Shown in pieces: positions 16,730 to 27,614 of a stretch of DNA of 61,017 nucleotides. Positions within the stretch are counted from its first letter, which is position 1. The number at the start of each line of letters is the position of its first letter. Both the position numbers and the translations under genes were made by a program. Under the pieces are notes generated by a model. That model ran no database searches, was not told the DNA's origin, and saw only the letters and a list, made by a program, of their open reading frames with translations. The stretch lies in the NCBI RefSeq assembly GCF_023006505.1, contig NZ_JALBGV010000033.1, forward strand, positions 1 to 61,017, read 5' to 3'. Source of the DNA: Neorhizobium sp. SHOUNA12A (GTDB taxonomy: Bacteria; Pseudomonadota; Alphaproteobacteria; Rhizobiales; Rhizobiaceae).

Positions 16730-18989
16730 AGGTTCCACCTGCGGATCCGGGCCATGGACGGATCGAGATCAGGCATGAATTGGGGGCGGTCGCCTGCGAC
16801 AGATGCGAGGCGGGTGTAATCGCTGTCAGCGTATTCGGGTTGCCGCCGTGGTCGACGCCCTGCGCATCGGGGCGGAACCAGCCGCCGGTCGCAAGCACGG
16901 CGACGCCGGGCATCAGGCCACCGTCGATCGTCAGCGCCGCGATCGTTCGGCCGCGGTCGTTGTAAAGCTCGCAAAGGTCGTCCTGTTTCAGGGTAAGACG
17001 TTTGGCGTCGATCTCGCTCAGCGTGAACCGCTCGTAGCCGTCAAGCTTGGCCGCCTGGCTCGCGGGACCGTATTCGAGCTGGCCATGCAGGCGGTGGGCG
17101 GGTTGCGGAGACAGGAGATGGAACGGATGTTTCGCCGAAAGCGGTGCGCCAAGCCACTCCTCCGGCGCCAGCCAGACGGGATGGCCGGCGATGTCGGAAT
17201 AACCGAAGCCGCGGACAGCGCTCGACCCGATTTCGATCCTCCCGCTCGCTGTTTTCAGCGGGGCGGCATCCGGGTCTCTTACGAAATCTCGAAAATGGTT
17301 CGCGGGCGACGGCGCAAGCTCGCCTTCATCAAGCGCGGCATAACCGCGAACGCGAAACGCCTGGAAATCCGGCAGTTCCGGATAACGCTCCCGATAACCT
17401 TCGTAGATCCGGGCAAGCCAGTCGTCGGTGGTCAACCCCTCGTCGAACTGCTGGCGGCAACCGAGTTCTTCGGCGATCAGGCAATAGGCGTCGTGATCGG
17501 TCAAGACACCGGCCGGCGGATCCATCACACGGCGGCTGTAGACCAGCCAGTTCTCGCGCGACGCCGCCGCGACATCGTCGCGCTCGAAGGGAAACGCCGA
17601 CGGAAGCACGATGTCCGCCATCTTGGCGGTGGCAGTCCACATGTTCTCGGTGACGATCACGGTCTCGGGGCGCCGGAAAGCCTCGGCCAGCCGGTTGAGA
17701 TCCTGATGATGGTGGAAGGGATTGCCGCCGGCCCACCAGACGAGCCGGATATCCGGCAGTTCGAGAACCTGTCCGTCGTAGTCGATCCGCCCGCCCGGAT
17801 TTTCGAGCAGATCTGTGATCCGCGCCACCGGAATGAAGCTGCGGACCGGGTTGCGGCCTTGTTCGAATGCCGGCCCTTTCAGTCGCCGCACAGGCTGGCC
17901 GACGGAATTGACGGCTGTCAGCCCGAAGGCGAAACCGCAGCCGCGCTTGCCGACATGACCCGCCATCGAGGCGAGCGCGATCGCCGCCCAGAACGGCTGT
18001 TCGCCACGCCGCGCCCGTTGCAGCGACCAGGCGACGTTAACCAGGCTCGGCGCGTCATGCAAGTCTTCGGCGATCTCGACGATGGTTTTCGCCGGCACGC
18101 CGGAAATGGCCGAGGCCCATTCGGCATCCTTCGCGATGCCGTCCGCCTCGCCGACCAGATAGCTCTCGAAATCGCAATAGCCGGTCGTGCAGCGTTTCAG
18201 GAAATCGCGGTCGAACAGGCCTTGGCTCAGCAGCGTATGGCACATGCCGAGCATGACAGCGGCATCCGTATTCGGGCGCAGGGGAATATGCCGGACGTTC
18301 GCACCGGAGGGCGCATCGCCCGAAGCGGGGCTGAACACGACGATGCGCGCACCCTTGTCCTGACAGCGCCGCAGCCATTCGACGGCGCGGTGGCTGCCGG
18401 TCCCTCCCGACTCGACCTGCGCATTGCTCAGCCGGAAGCCGCCGAACCCGACCAGCAGCTGACAGCCTTCGGAAATGTCGTTCCAGGACGGCGAGGTATC
18501 GCAGGCGTCCTTGTAGTCCGGCCCCAGGATATGCGGCAGAAGGACGGCCGCAGCACCATAGGAATAGCTGTTGACGGAAGAGGTGAAGCCGCCGGCGAGA
18601 TTGAGCAGGCGCTTGAGCTGGCTTTGCGCATGGTGGAAACGGCCGGCGCTAGCCCAGCCGTAGGAGCCGGCGAAAATCGTCTGGTTGCCGTGGAGCTCGC
18701 GCACGCGCCGAAGCTCGCCAGCGATCAGGCCTGCAGCCTTGTCCCAGCTTATCTCGACGAAATCCTCGCGGCCGCGCGAAACGCCGGTGGCGGCAAGAGG
18801 CCCCTTCTCCAGCCAGGACTTGCGGACCACCGGGGCGCGAATGCGCTCCGGATGGTCGGCCAGATCCAGGTAACCGAGACCCATTTCCGAAGGGTCCGGA
18901 TCGTGGCGGAACGGCAGGAGCTTGCGCTTCCCGTTCGCATCCGTGCCGACTTCGTAAGTGCCGAAATGGGTTGCGAACAGATGCGTCAT
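16713..18989 (-). CDS. Molybdopterin oxidoreductase, biotin/methionine sulfoxide reductase (BisC/DMSOR) type
   Basis: bis-MGD molybdoenzyme, 758 aa, with no twin-arginine leader and no N-terminal iron-sulfur Cys motif, hence cytoplasmic as BisC is. The active site is readable: Tyr110 and Trp112 in GSYGWASAG, and the Ser143 molybdenum ligand in NSYSYGAA. The Tyr-to-Ser spacing of 33 equals Tyr114 to Ser147 of DMSO reductase. The C-terminal cofactor domain has LLSPQPAHRLHGQ. Expected reaction: reduction of an S- or N-oxide. An ATG at 18989 lies 4 bases after the ATPase stop; the frame is open upstream but overlaps that gene. It lies in one operon with a flavin monooxygenase and peptide importer. 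Confidence 0.9.
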   Translation of the reverse strand: MTHLFATHFGTYEVGTDANGKRKLLPFRHDPDPSEMGLGYLDLADHPERIRAPVVRKSWLEKGPLAATGVSRGREDFVEISWDKAAGLIAGELRRVRELHGNQTIFAGSYGWASAGRFHHAQSQLKRLLNLAGGFTSSVNSYSYGAAAVLLPHILGPDYKDACDTSPSWNDISEGCQLLVGFGGFRLSNAQVESGGTGSHRAVEWLRRCQDKGARIVVFSPASGDAPSGANVRHIPLRPNTDAAVMLGMCHTLLSQGLFDRDFLKRCTTGYCDFESYLVGEADGIAKDAEWASAISGVPAKTIVEIAEDLHDAPSLVNVAWSLQRARRGEQPFWAAIALASMAGHVGKRGCGFAFGLTAVNSVGQPVRRLKGPAFEQGRNPVRSFIPVARITDLLENPGGRIDYDGQVLELPDIRLVWWAGGNPFHHHQDLNRLAEAFRRPETVIVTENMWTATAKMADIVLPSAFPFERDDVAAASRENWLVYSRRVMDPPAGVLTDHDAYCLIAEELGCRQQFDEGLTTDDWLARIYEGYRERYPELPDFQAFRVRGYAALDEGELAPSPANHFRDFVRDPDAAPLKTASGRIEIGSSAVRGFGYSDIAGHPVWLAPEEWLGAPLSAKHPFHLLSPQPAHRLHGQLEYGPASQAAKLDGYERFTLSEIDAKRLTLKQDDLCELYNDRGRTIAALTIDGGLMPGVAVLATGGWFRPDAQGVDHGGNPNTLTAITPASHLSQATAPNSCLISIRPWPGSAGGTYDGNE

Positions 18990-18993
18990 TTTC

Positions 18994-20918
<1,925 letters not shown>

Positions 20919-20925
20919 CGGACGC

Positions 20926-22116
20926 TCAGACCTCCAGATAGCCGCCGGCCGAGCGGGTCAGATACTCGCGGCCGGTCTCGGTGACGAGAACGGTATCGGA
21001 GATCTGCGTCGCGCAGACGCCGGGAACGCGGATATTGGGCTCGAAGGTGAAGATCATGCCCGGTTCGAGCACAAGCGAAGACGACGCATCGAGCGAGGAA
21101 TGTTCGTGTGCGCCGAGCCCGATCCCGTGGCCGATGCGGCCCGGAATGTTGGCACCATAACCACGCGCGTTCAGGCTCTCGCGGGTCTTTTCGAACAGGT
21201 CCTTGTAGGGCGTGCCGGGCCTGATCAGGGCATCGACCTCTTCGCGGATGTCGAGAATGGCGTCGAGCGCCCGCTTGTTGGTTTCCGGCAGCGGGCCCAT
21301 CGCGATGGTGCGCTCGTTTTCGGCGTGGATGCCGTTGGCGATCGTCCAGATCAGCACCGACACAGCCTCGCCGCGCTGAGGCTTGCGCTGGGTGGGGTTG
21401 TCGCAATTGTAGAACATGCGCGGCCCCGAGAGAACCCAGGTGGCCATGCCGTTCTGGACCCCGCCTTCCAGCGAGCCGAAGTCGCAGACCTCGACATCGG
21501 GATATTCGGCGGTCCACAGCGTGTTCATCGCATGCATGGAGGCGATGGCGACCTCCCGCTCGTTGCCGCCGGCGGCAAGGGTTGCGATCGCCGTATCCAT
21601 GCCAAGATCGGCCGCCCGCGCGGCGATGCGGGCATTGGCGATCTCGTCCGGGTCCTTGATCAGGCGGCAATGGTCGATCAGATGGCTGACATCGGCGAAT
21701 GCCGCGTCCGGCAGCGCCTTGCGCAACTGGCCGGCCCGCTGGATCGAAATGAATTCCTCCTCGATGCCGACGGTCTTGCCGGCCACGCCGAGATCGGCAA
21801 GGATCGAGGCCAGCGCATCCTGCCAGTTCGGCCCCATGGTGACCTTGGTCGACCAGGAACCGTAGAGGCGGATATCCGGCACCCAGGCGCTGGCGCGGCC
21901 GTGATCGTCGCGCAGCGCATGCACGAGCATGATCGGGTCATGGTCCGGGGTCAGTATGGCGATCACCGGATGGGAATAGATGATCGGGTTGAAGCCGGTG
22001 AAATAGAAGCTGTTTTCCGGTTTGAAGGAGACGATGACATCGACGCCCTGCCTGGCCATCCCGGCCTTCAGGCGTCCGACGCGGGGCGGTAACGTGGAAC
22101 GGGAAAGCTGGTTCAT
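20926..22116 (-). CDS. M24-family (creatinase/prolidase-like) hydrolase lacking canonical metal ligands
   Basis: M24-fold protein, 396 aa, only distantly similar to the one at 3627. His330 (RIGHGIGLG), HEH at 337-339 and Glu359 (TFEPNIRVPG) are kept. The two Asp ligands are absent (VLIWTIANGIHAENERT) and the final Glu is Ser373 (TQISDTVLV). The histidine usually in an SG..N..PH context is replaced (SGPRMFYNCDN). The NERT stretch again recalls metal-free creatinase. It sits between permease (4-base overlap) and ATPase, so it should process the imported compound in the cytoplasm. Confidence 0.87.
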   Translation of the reverse strand: MNQLSRSTLPPRVGRLKAGMARQGVDVIVSFKPENSFYFTGFNPIIYSHPVIAILTPDHDPIMLVHALRDDHGRASAWVPDIRLYGSWSTKVTMGPNWQDALASILADLGVAGKTVGIEEEFISIQRAGQLRKALPDAAFADVSHLIDHCRLIKDPDEIANARIAARAADLGMDTAIATLAAGGNEREVAIASMHAMNTLWTAEYPDVEVCDFGSLEGGVQNGMATWVLSGPRMFYNCDNPTQRKPQRGEAVSVLIWTIANGIHAENERTIAMGPLPETNKRALDAILDIREEVDALIRPGTPYKDLFEKTRESLNARGYGANIPGRIGHGIGLGAHEHSSLDASSSLVLEPGMIFTFEPNIRVPGVCATQISDTVLVTETGREYLTRSAGGYLEV

Positions 22117-22970
22117 CGCGTGGTCCTCAATTTCGGATCGAAGTGATCGCGCAGCCAGTCACCCAGAAGGTTGACGCTGAGCACGGTCAGGAGAATGGCA
22201 ATGCCGGGGAAGGTGACGATCCACCAGGCGGTCGAGATGTAGACACGACCGTCGGCCAGCATGCGGCCCCAGCTCGGATTGGGTGGCTGGACGCCGAGGC
22301 CGAGAAACGAAAGCGCCGCATCCATGATGATGATGCGGGCGAGTTCCAGCGTGGCGATCACCAGCGCCGGGGTCATGACGTTCGGCAGCAAGTGCTTGAG
22401 CATGATGCGCCAGGTTCCCGCACCGATCGCATGGGCCGACAGGATGAACTCGCGTTCGCGAAGGGCAAGCACCTGGCCACGGATGATGCGGGCGTAGCGG
22501 AGCCAGCTCGTCAGGGCGAGCACGATGACGAGGTTGCGGGTCGAGGGTCCGAGCGCCGCAACCACCAGAAGGGCCAGAAGCATCAGCGGCAAAGCGAGCT
22601 GGATATCGACGATGCGCATCAGGACGCGATCGACCATGCCGCGGTAATAACCGGCGACAATGCCAAGCAGCGTGCCGACGATGCCGCCCAGAATGACGGC
22701 CGCAGCCGCAATCGCCAGCGTGATCCGGCTGCCGTGAACGATACGGGACAGGATATCGCGACCGAGCTCGTCAGTGCCGAGCGGATGGGCGCCGGGCGAA
22801 AACAATCCCGTCCAGGTGGGAGCTGCCATGCGGGCAAGCAGGTTGGATCGCGTCGGCACCGGCAGGCCGAGATAGGGCGCGAGAATTGCGGCCAGCACGA
22901 AGACCGACACCAGCAGGAAACCGAACAGTCCGGCGCGACTTTTCAGGAGGGCGAGGAAGAACGCTTTCAT
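22113..22970 (-). CDS. ABC importer permease, DppC type
   Basis: Inner-membrane permease, 285 aa, with five to six hydrophobic segments and the DppC motif HPLGTDELGRDILSRIVHGSR (shown partly). The coupling loop is AHAIGAGTWRIMLKHLLPN and the tail LGDWLRDHFDPKLR. It follows the DppB-type gene by 8 bases and overlaps the M24 start by 4. It forms the channel together with the next permease. Confidence 0.92.
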   Translation of the reverse strand: MKAFFLALLKSRAGLFGFLLVSVFVLAAILAPYLGLPVPTRSNLLARMAAPTWTGLFSPGAHPLGTDELGRDILSRIVHGSRITLAIAAAAVILGGIVGTLLGIVAGYYRGMVDRVLMRIVDIQLALPLMLLALLVVAALGPSTRNLVIVLALTSWLRYARIIRGQVLALREREFILSAHAIGAGTWRIMLKHLLPNVMTPALVIATLELARIIIMDAALSFLGLGVQPPNPSWGRMLADGRVYISTAWWIVTFPGIAILLTVLSVNLLGDWLRDHFDPKLRTTR

Positions 22971-22978
22971 GGCCGCAC

Positions 22979-23896
22979 CTATCGCCGACGGATGCGCGGA
23001 TCGAGCACGCCATAGAGCAAATCGACCAACAGGTTGACGACGATGAAGATGGCAGCGACCAGCGCGACCCCCGCCTGGATGACCGGGAAATCCTGGGCCT
23101 GGATCGCCTGCATGATGATGCGCCCGACGCCGGGCCAGGCGAACACAGTTTCGATGACCACCGATCCACCGAGAAGCTCGCCGGCGATGATGCCGATCAT
23201 CGTAATCACCGGGATCAGCGCGTTTCGTGCGATGTGCCAGAAGAACACGGTGCGCGGCAGCAAGCCCTTGGCCCGCGCGGTTCGAACGTAATCCTCGCGC
23301 ATGATGTCGAGCAGCGACGATCGGAGCAGACGGGCGATCGAGGCCGACACGAAGACCGACAGCGTCAGTCCCGGTAGCACCAGATGCGCGATGGTTCCCG
23401 AGCCGCCCGTCGGGAACCAGCCGAGATCGACCGAAAAGACCAGGATCAGCATGATGCCGAGCCAGAAAACCGGTGTCGCCTGGCCCAGAAGAGCCGCCAC
23501 CATGACGATGAACTCGGAGATGGTGCCGCGTTTCAGCGCCGCGATGGCACCGGCCACCGCTCCGATCAGCGTCCCGAACAAAAGCGCGGTACCGGCGAGC
23601 GTGGCGGTCACAGGCATGCGTTCGAGAACGACATCCATGGCAGGGCGCTGGTGTTGGAACGAAATGCCGAAATCACCCCGGACCATGGCCAGAACGGAGA
23701 TGAGATATTGTTCAAGGATCGGGCGATCGAGGCCAAGCGAAGCCCGAAGCGCGTCGAGGTCCTGCTGGCCGGCGCCGACCGGCAGCAGAAGCACGGCCGG
23801 GTCGCCGAGAACGCGGCTCACGAAAAAAACGATCGTGACCACGCCCCATATGGCGAGCAGCGATTCTGCCAGCTTGCCGACAAGATAGCGGGTCAC
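22979..23896 (-). CDS. ABC importer permease, DppB type
   Basis: Inner-membrane permease, 305 aa. The N-terminus RYLVGKLAESLLAIWGVVT is followed by a periplasmic GDPA motif (RVLGDPAVLLLP). The coupling loop TARAKGLLPRTVFFWHIARN and tail LYGVLDPRIRRR are those of the DppB family. It is the first transporter gene after the flavin monooxygenase (34-base gap), so monooxygenase and importer share a transcript. Confidence 0.92.
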   Translation of the reverse strand: MTRYLVGKLAESLLAIWGVVTIVFFVSRVLGDPAVLLLPVGAGQQDLDALRASLGLDRPILEQYLISVLAMVRGDFGISFQHQRPAMDVVLERMPVTATLAGTALLFGTLIGAVAGAIAALKRGTISEFIVMVAALLGQATPVFWLGIMLILVFSVDLGWFPTGGSGTIAHLVLPGLTLSVFVSASIARLLRSSLLDIMREDYVRTARAKGLLPRTVFFWHIARNALIPVITMIGIIAGELLGGSVVIETVFAWPGVGRIIMQAIQAQDFPVIQAGVALVAAIFIVVNLLVDLLYGVLDPRIRRR

Positions 23897-23930
23897 GGCC
23901 AGTACCTCGCAGCATAGAGAATGACGGTCG

Positions 23931-25421
23931 TCATTCGGCCGCTCCCTTGAGGAGGGCCGGGATCATCGCGGCGGAATCCGTCCACTCGTCGCCGAGCAGC
24001 TCCGGCGTTTCAAAGGCGACGAGATTGGCGAAATGGGTTTCGCGGTCGGCGACGAAGAGATTGCGGGCGATGCCGCGCGCAAGCCGACGACCGCCGTCGC
24101 TGACCGCCGGTATATCGCCCGACAACTTGCCGTGGCTGAGCGAGGCCGGATAGTTGAAGCAATGGACGAGATGCAGTGACGGGCAGCTGCCGGGAAGCTT
24201 TTCGAGAAATTCGAAATCGGGACCAAGATAGGGAGATGTGGCGAGCTCGCCGTTTTCCATGCCCTTTTCGGGCGTGAAGACGTCGCTCCAGAACTGGATA
24301 TAAGGCGCAAAATGCTTGAGTTCGGGGCGGCGATCGAGATCGACCCGGAAGCCGGTGGCGAAGATCGCGAAATCATAGTCGACATCGCCGCCGCTCGTTT
24401 CGACGACGATATGGTCGCCGCTTTCCCGCAGGCCGGTCACCGCCGTGCCGAGGAAAAACCGGCTGTTTTGATGTTGCGACACCCGCAGGGTGGAATCGCG
24501 CGGCGGCGGCGTCTGGGCGCCGAGCACATAGTCGAGGAATTTCCATTTCCACGCATCGCTGAGGCCGGCAAAACCCTGGACGACACCCTGGCTGGCAATG
24601 CCGGTGAATTTGTTGATGCGGGGAAGTTCCTTGCGCCGGATGATCATATCGACCTGGCCTGCACCGGCTTCGAGCGCGGTTGCAGCATTGTCCATGGCGG
24701 AAGCCCCCGCCCCGACGACCGCGACGCGCTTGCCTTTCAGGGCCGGGAAATCGATCTCGTCGGCGGAATGGGCCCAGAATTTTGACCGTACGCGCTCGAC
24801 GAATTCCGGCACGTAACCGCCGCCGAGGCCGTCGCGGCCGGTCGCCAGAACCACATGCCGCGCATAAAGTCGTTCCTGTCTGCAGCGTTCAGCATCCCAA
24901 ACGTCGAGAGCGATCAGGTCTTGGCTGACCGGGATCATTTCGGTGACGGTGACGAGATTGCGGACCGGCAGTTGAAGCACGCGGCGGTACCAGACCAGGT
25001 AGTCCATCCACTGCGATTTGGGAATCTTGCCGAGCGCGTCCCATGCCTGCGCGCCGAACTGTGAAACATACCATGCCCTGAATGTCAGCGCCGGCAGGCC
25101 CAGCGCCGGCCCCGGCAGCTGCTTGGGAGAGCGTAGCGTTTCCATGCGCGCGAACGTCACCCACGGCCCCTCCTGCCCTTGGGGAGAGCGGTCGAGGCAG
25201 ACGACGTTATGGATGCCGAGCATTTTCAGCGATGCGGTCGCCACCAGGCCGCACATGCCGGCGCCGATTACGACGGTATCGAAAACTTTTACACCATCAT
25301 ATTCGGTCGGCGGCACCCACTCCTTGGGAGGGAGCTCGAGAAACGACAGGTCTTCGGCAAGCCGCAGTTCAAGCGCTTCTAGGCCTTTCATCCGCTGTGC
25401 ATCCTGCGCCTTCACAATCAT
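23931..25421 (-). CDS. Flavin-dependent monooxygenase (class B-like FAD/NADPH), paralog 1
   Basis: Cytoplasmic FAD/NADPH monooxygenase, 496 aa. The FAD site is GAGMCG at 53-58 and the NADPH site GAGASA at 237-242. An FMO-like stretch FWAHSADEIDF lies just before the NADPH site, and the FATGF motif is near residue 355. Expected chemistry is oxygenation of a soft nucleophile (S or N) or Baeyer-Villiger oxidation. Its ATG (25419-25421) overlaps the LysR stop by 4 bases; the longer open frame upstream is only a shadow of the LysR gene. A clear paralog is at 53487-54962, with the same ending motif (TPELLGDEWTD). Having a sulfoxide-reductase-like enzyme in the same operon is notable. Confidence 0.87.
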   Translation of the reverse strand: MIVKAQDAQRMKGLEALELRLAEDLSFLELPPKEWVPPTEYDGVKVFDTVVIGAGMCGLVATASLKMLGIHNVVCLDRSPQGQEGPWVTFARMETLRSPKQLPGPALGLPALTFRAWYVSQFGAQAWDALGKIPKSQWMDYLVWYRRVLQLPVRNLVTVTEMIPVSQDLIALDVWDAERCRQERLYARHVVLATGRDGLGGGYVPEFVERVRSKFWAHSADEIDFPALKGKRVAVVGAGASAMDNAATALEAGAGQVDMIIRRKELPRINKFTGIASQGVVQGFAGLSDAWKWKFLDYVLGAQTPPPRDSTLRVSQHQNSRFFLGTAVTGLRESGDHIVVETSGGDVDYDFAIFATGFRVDLDRRPELKHFAPYIQFWSDVFTPEKGMENGELATSPYLGPDFEFLEKLPGSCPSLHLVHCFNYPASLSHGKLSGDIPAVSDGGRRLARGIARNLFVADRETHFANLVAFETPELLGDEWTDSAAMIPALLKGAAE

Positions 25422-26389
25422 TGCTCCTGTGCGTTCGCGCCAGCGCCGAAAGTGGCATCCGCCACGCGTTCGATATGGCCCGGATCGTGTGCCACGAAAC
25501 CTGGTATGCGGGCGGCCGACATCCTGGTGATCAACTGGATGAGCTCCAGAACGCCTTCCGAAAGCGGCTTGGAAGCGGCCGAGAAAATGCCCCAAAGAAA
25601 TGGGATGTCGACATCGAGCGGGCGGATCTCGACGTTCTTGAGCTGCAGGCCATAGGCGGTCGCGGGCTCCACGATCGAGACGCCGAAACCCGTGGAGGCG
25701 AGCTGCAGCGCATTCAGCGCCGCATTGGTATCGACGACGCGCGATGGCCGGACATCGGCCGCCTGCAGCGCCTGATTGACGCGGCGACGCAGTCGGAAAG
25801 GATTGGCCATGGTGATGAGGCAACGGTCGGCCAGGTCGCGAACGGAGATGACATCCTTGCCCGCCAGGGGGTCGTCCGCCGCCACCGCGGCGACGCAAGG
25901 CGCTTGAAACAGGCCATGCACATCAAGGCCCGGATGCTCGACCGGCAGCGAGGCGACGCAGAAATCCGCGGTGCGGGCAAGCACCGACTGGACGGCCGCC
26001 TCGGCCGAAATGCTGCGCAGATGCACATTCCGCGGAATGAGGTCCGCCGGCATTTCCGCAAGCGCGAGCGGCACCAATCCACTGGCAAATGCCGGGATCG
26101 CGGCAATCTCGATCGGCGCCGGCTCTTCCGAGAGAATATTCCTGGCACGCTCCTTGAGCTGGCCGATGCCGGTCAGGAAACGCTCGGCATCCGAATGAAA
26201 AGCGACCGCCCGCGATGTCGGCGTGATGCGGGGACCGTTGCGGTCAAAAAGCGCAAAGCCGACGGAGGATTCGAGTTCCTGAATGAGCCGCGTCACCTGC
26301 GACTGCGAGCGGTCGAGCAGCCGGGCGGCGGCGGTGATGCTGCCTGCCGACATGACTGCGAGGAACACTTCCAGCTGCTTGATTTCCAT
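25418..26389 (-). CDS. LysR-family transcriptional regulator, paralog 1
   Basis: LysR-type regulator, 323 aa. The N-terminal winged helix is MEIKQLEVFLAVMSAGSIT with ARLLDRSQSQVTRLIQELE. The co-inducer domain follows from about residue 90. It is the first gene of the minus operon, upstream of monooxygenase and importer, an unusual cis position for LysR. The ATG at 26389 is preferred because an in-frame ATG at 26419 would place a dyad (26401-26420) inside the gene. It is paralogous to the LysR at 45221-46156, sharing VPLALSDLPAD/VPLALAEMPAD and HVHLRSTSAE/NVHLRSISAE. Confidence 0.9.
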   Translation of the reverse strand: MEIKQLEVFLAVMSAGSITAAARLLDRSQSQVTRLIQELESSVGFALFDRNGPRITPTSRAVAFHSDAERFLTGIGQLKERARNILSEEPAPIEIAAIPAFASGLVPLALAEMPADLIPRNVHLRSISAEAAVQSVLARTADFCVASLPVEHPGLDVHGLFQAPCVAAVAADDPLAGKDVISVRDLADRCLITMANPFRLRRRVNQALQAADVRPSRVVDTNAALNALQLASTGFGVSIVEPATAYGLQLKNVEIRPLDVDIPFLWGIFSAASKPLSEGVLELIQLITRMSAARIPGFVAHDPGHIERVADATFGAGANAQEQ

Positions 26390-26400
26390 CGCCGACCCAT

Positions 26401-26461
26401 AATGCGCAAAATGCAGCATTGACTATTGTTAATTCAAATATCGCATACTCAAAAAAATGCG
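26401..26461. promoter_or_regulatory. Two inverted repeats upstream of the LysR-monooxygenase operon
   Basis: AATGC-N10-GCATT lies at 26401-26420 and CGCAT-N10-ATGCG at 26442-26461, both in AT-rich sequence 12-70 bases before the LysR start. The size and spacing fit LysR-type sites for autoregulation. The half-site ATGCGC recurs in the dyad at 55000-55020 before the second monooxygenase. Confidence 0.5.
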
Positions 26462-26541
26462 CAACGTATAAATTGCTCAAATGATAAGCCGGGCAGTAGA
26501 CCCTCTCTTCATCAGGCCAATGGGAACACGAGGTTGCGCCA

Positions 26542-26650
26542 ATGACGACGATCCGACTGTGCTTGCCGTTACGCGTTTCCGTTTCCAGCCGGTTGACCAG
26601 GTCAACAACGTCGAAGAAGCGGCCACCCGCGTTTTGTTGCGGATGCCGGT
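26542..26650 (-). pseudogene. istB: Fragment of IS21-family istB-type ATPase gene
   Basis: One minus-strand frame reads GRFFDVVDLVNRLETETRNG followed by KHSRIV. This corresponds to the segment after Walker A in IS21-family IstB helper proteins (typically RFFNVVDLVNRLEAE...GKQGRIA). About 30 codons are recognisable; Walker A, the rest of istB, istA and the element ends are absent. It is a leftover of an insertion sequence beside the vapBC pair. Confidence 0.65.
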
Positions 26651-26926
26651 AGCGGCCGGAGAGGCTCATCTGTCCTTCGATAGCGAGCCGCAGATTTGCA
26701 TGCGATGAAAGCGATCGCAAACCTGAGACCCTTGCAATGCCCCTTCATGAGCAGCCTGCGCGTAAAGCCCGCATCGCTCGGCTATCTGACATCTTTTGAC
26801 ATCGAGCGGGAATTTTGGCGGCTTTCCAGGGTTCGCGCAGCCAAATTCGGGCCCCAATGACCGATAATCTTGCATTATCGACGTTATCTTGCACACTTGA
26901 ATGCGACAATATTTTATGTAGAAATC

Positions 26927-26948
26927 TAGAAAGAACGCTATTTTTCTA
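26927..26948. promoter_or_regulatory. Candidate vapBC operator
   Basis: Inverted repeat TAGAAA-N10-TTTCTA lies 17 bases upstream of the vapB ATG in a very AT-rich stretch. An extra TAGAAA half-site lies a few bases upstream (GTAGAAATCTAGAAA). Type II antitoxins usually bind such dyads to repress their own operon. Confidence 0.5.
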
Positions 26949-26965
26949 TATGAGAGCTATCCCAC

Positions 26966-27214
26966 ATGAGCCTCAGCATCAAGGATCCGGAAGCCCATCG
27001 CCTGGCACAGGCGATCTCCCACGCCACGGGAGAAAGCATGACCCGTGTCGTCACCGAGGCGTTGCGTGAGCGTTTTGCCAAGATCGAACGCCGAAAAGGC
27101 CGGGCCAGCGTCGAGGAGCTTCTCGCGATCGCAGATCGCGCTGCGGCGAACGTCAAACGCCCCTATGTCGATCATGCTGATTTCCTTTATGACGAGAACG
27201 GCCTACCAAAATGA
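26966..27214 (+). CDS. vapB: VapB-type antitoxin (Rv0623/PSK family)
   Basis: An 82-aa type II antitoxin. The N-terminal [18 protein letters not shown] and [16 protein letters not shown] are the DNA-binding part of the Rv0623-like VapB family. The acidic C-terminus ([16 protein letters not shown]) should wrap around the toxin. Its stop overlaps the start of vapC (ATGA), so the two are translationally coupled. It should bind the dyad at 26927-26948. Confidence 0.9.
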   Translation: MSLSIKDPEAHRLAQAISHATGESMTRVVTEALRERFAKIERRKGRASVEELLAIADRAAANVKRPYVDHADFLYDENGLPK

Positions 27215-27597
27215 TCGTCGACACTTCGGCGCTGGTCGCAATTCTTTATCGTGAGCCCGAGGCGGCAAGGTTTGTTAAGGCCATCCATGACGTCGAGCTC
27301 ACGCGGATCAGCGTAGCGAATTACGTGGAGTTGTCGATGGTGGTGGAAGGCCAGCTCGGCCCTGATGGTATGCGCCAGGCGGAGGCTTTCCTCCGGCGCG
27401 CCGGCATCATCGTCGAGCCTGTCACTCTTGATCACGGCGAACTGGCCCGACAAGCTTTTCCAGATTTCGGTAAAGGCCGTCACAAGGCCGGTCTCAACTT
27501 CGGCGACTGCTTTGCTTATGCTCTAGCGAAAGCGACTGGCGAACCGCTGCTGTTCAAGGGTAACGACTTCTCTCAAACCGATGTCCAGGCGGCGTAA
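27211..27597 (+). CDS. vapC: VapC-type PIN-domain toxin
   Basis: A 128-aa PIN ribonuclease, full length for VapC. The acidic metal site is complete: Asp4 ([12 protein letters not shown]), Glu40 (ANYVELSMV), Asp99 ([11 protein letters not shown]) and Asp119 ([10 protein letters not shown]). VapC toxins cleave tRNA or rRNA when free of VapB. The pair appears intact and sits between IS and recombinase remnants, which suggests it arrived with a mobile element and may have stabilised the region. Confidence 0.92.
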   Translation: MIVDTSALVAILYREPEAARFVKAIHDVELTRISVANYVELSMVVEGQLGPDGMRQAEAFLRRAGIIVEPVTLDHGELARQAFPDFGKGRHKAGLNFGDCFAYALAKATGEPLLFKGNDFSQTDVQAA

Positions 27598-27614
27598 CCA
27601 CGACCGACGATGCA

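Larger units (their letters stand above)
26390..26965. other. Gene-free interval between LysR operon and vapBC
   Basis: This 576-base interval holds the LysR operators (26401-26461), an istB fragment (about 26542-26650) and the vapBC promoter region (after about 26880). The stretch 26650-26870 contains short frames without recognisable products. AT content rises sharply towards vapB, unlike the GC-rich neighbours. I see no intact gene. Confidence 0.6.

Noticed and set aside
25422..25898. N-terminal extension of the monooxygenase frame
   Set aside because: The residues are low-complexity and lie inside the LysR gene. The ATG at 25421, overlapping the LysR stop, is the natural start.
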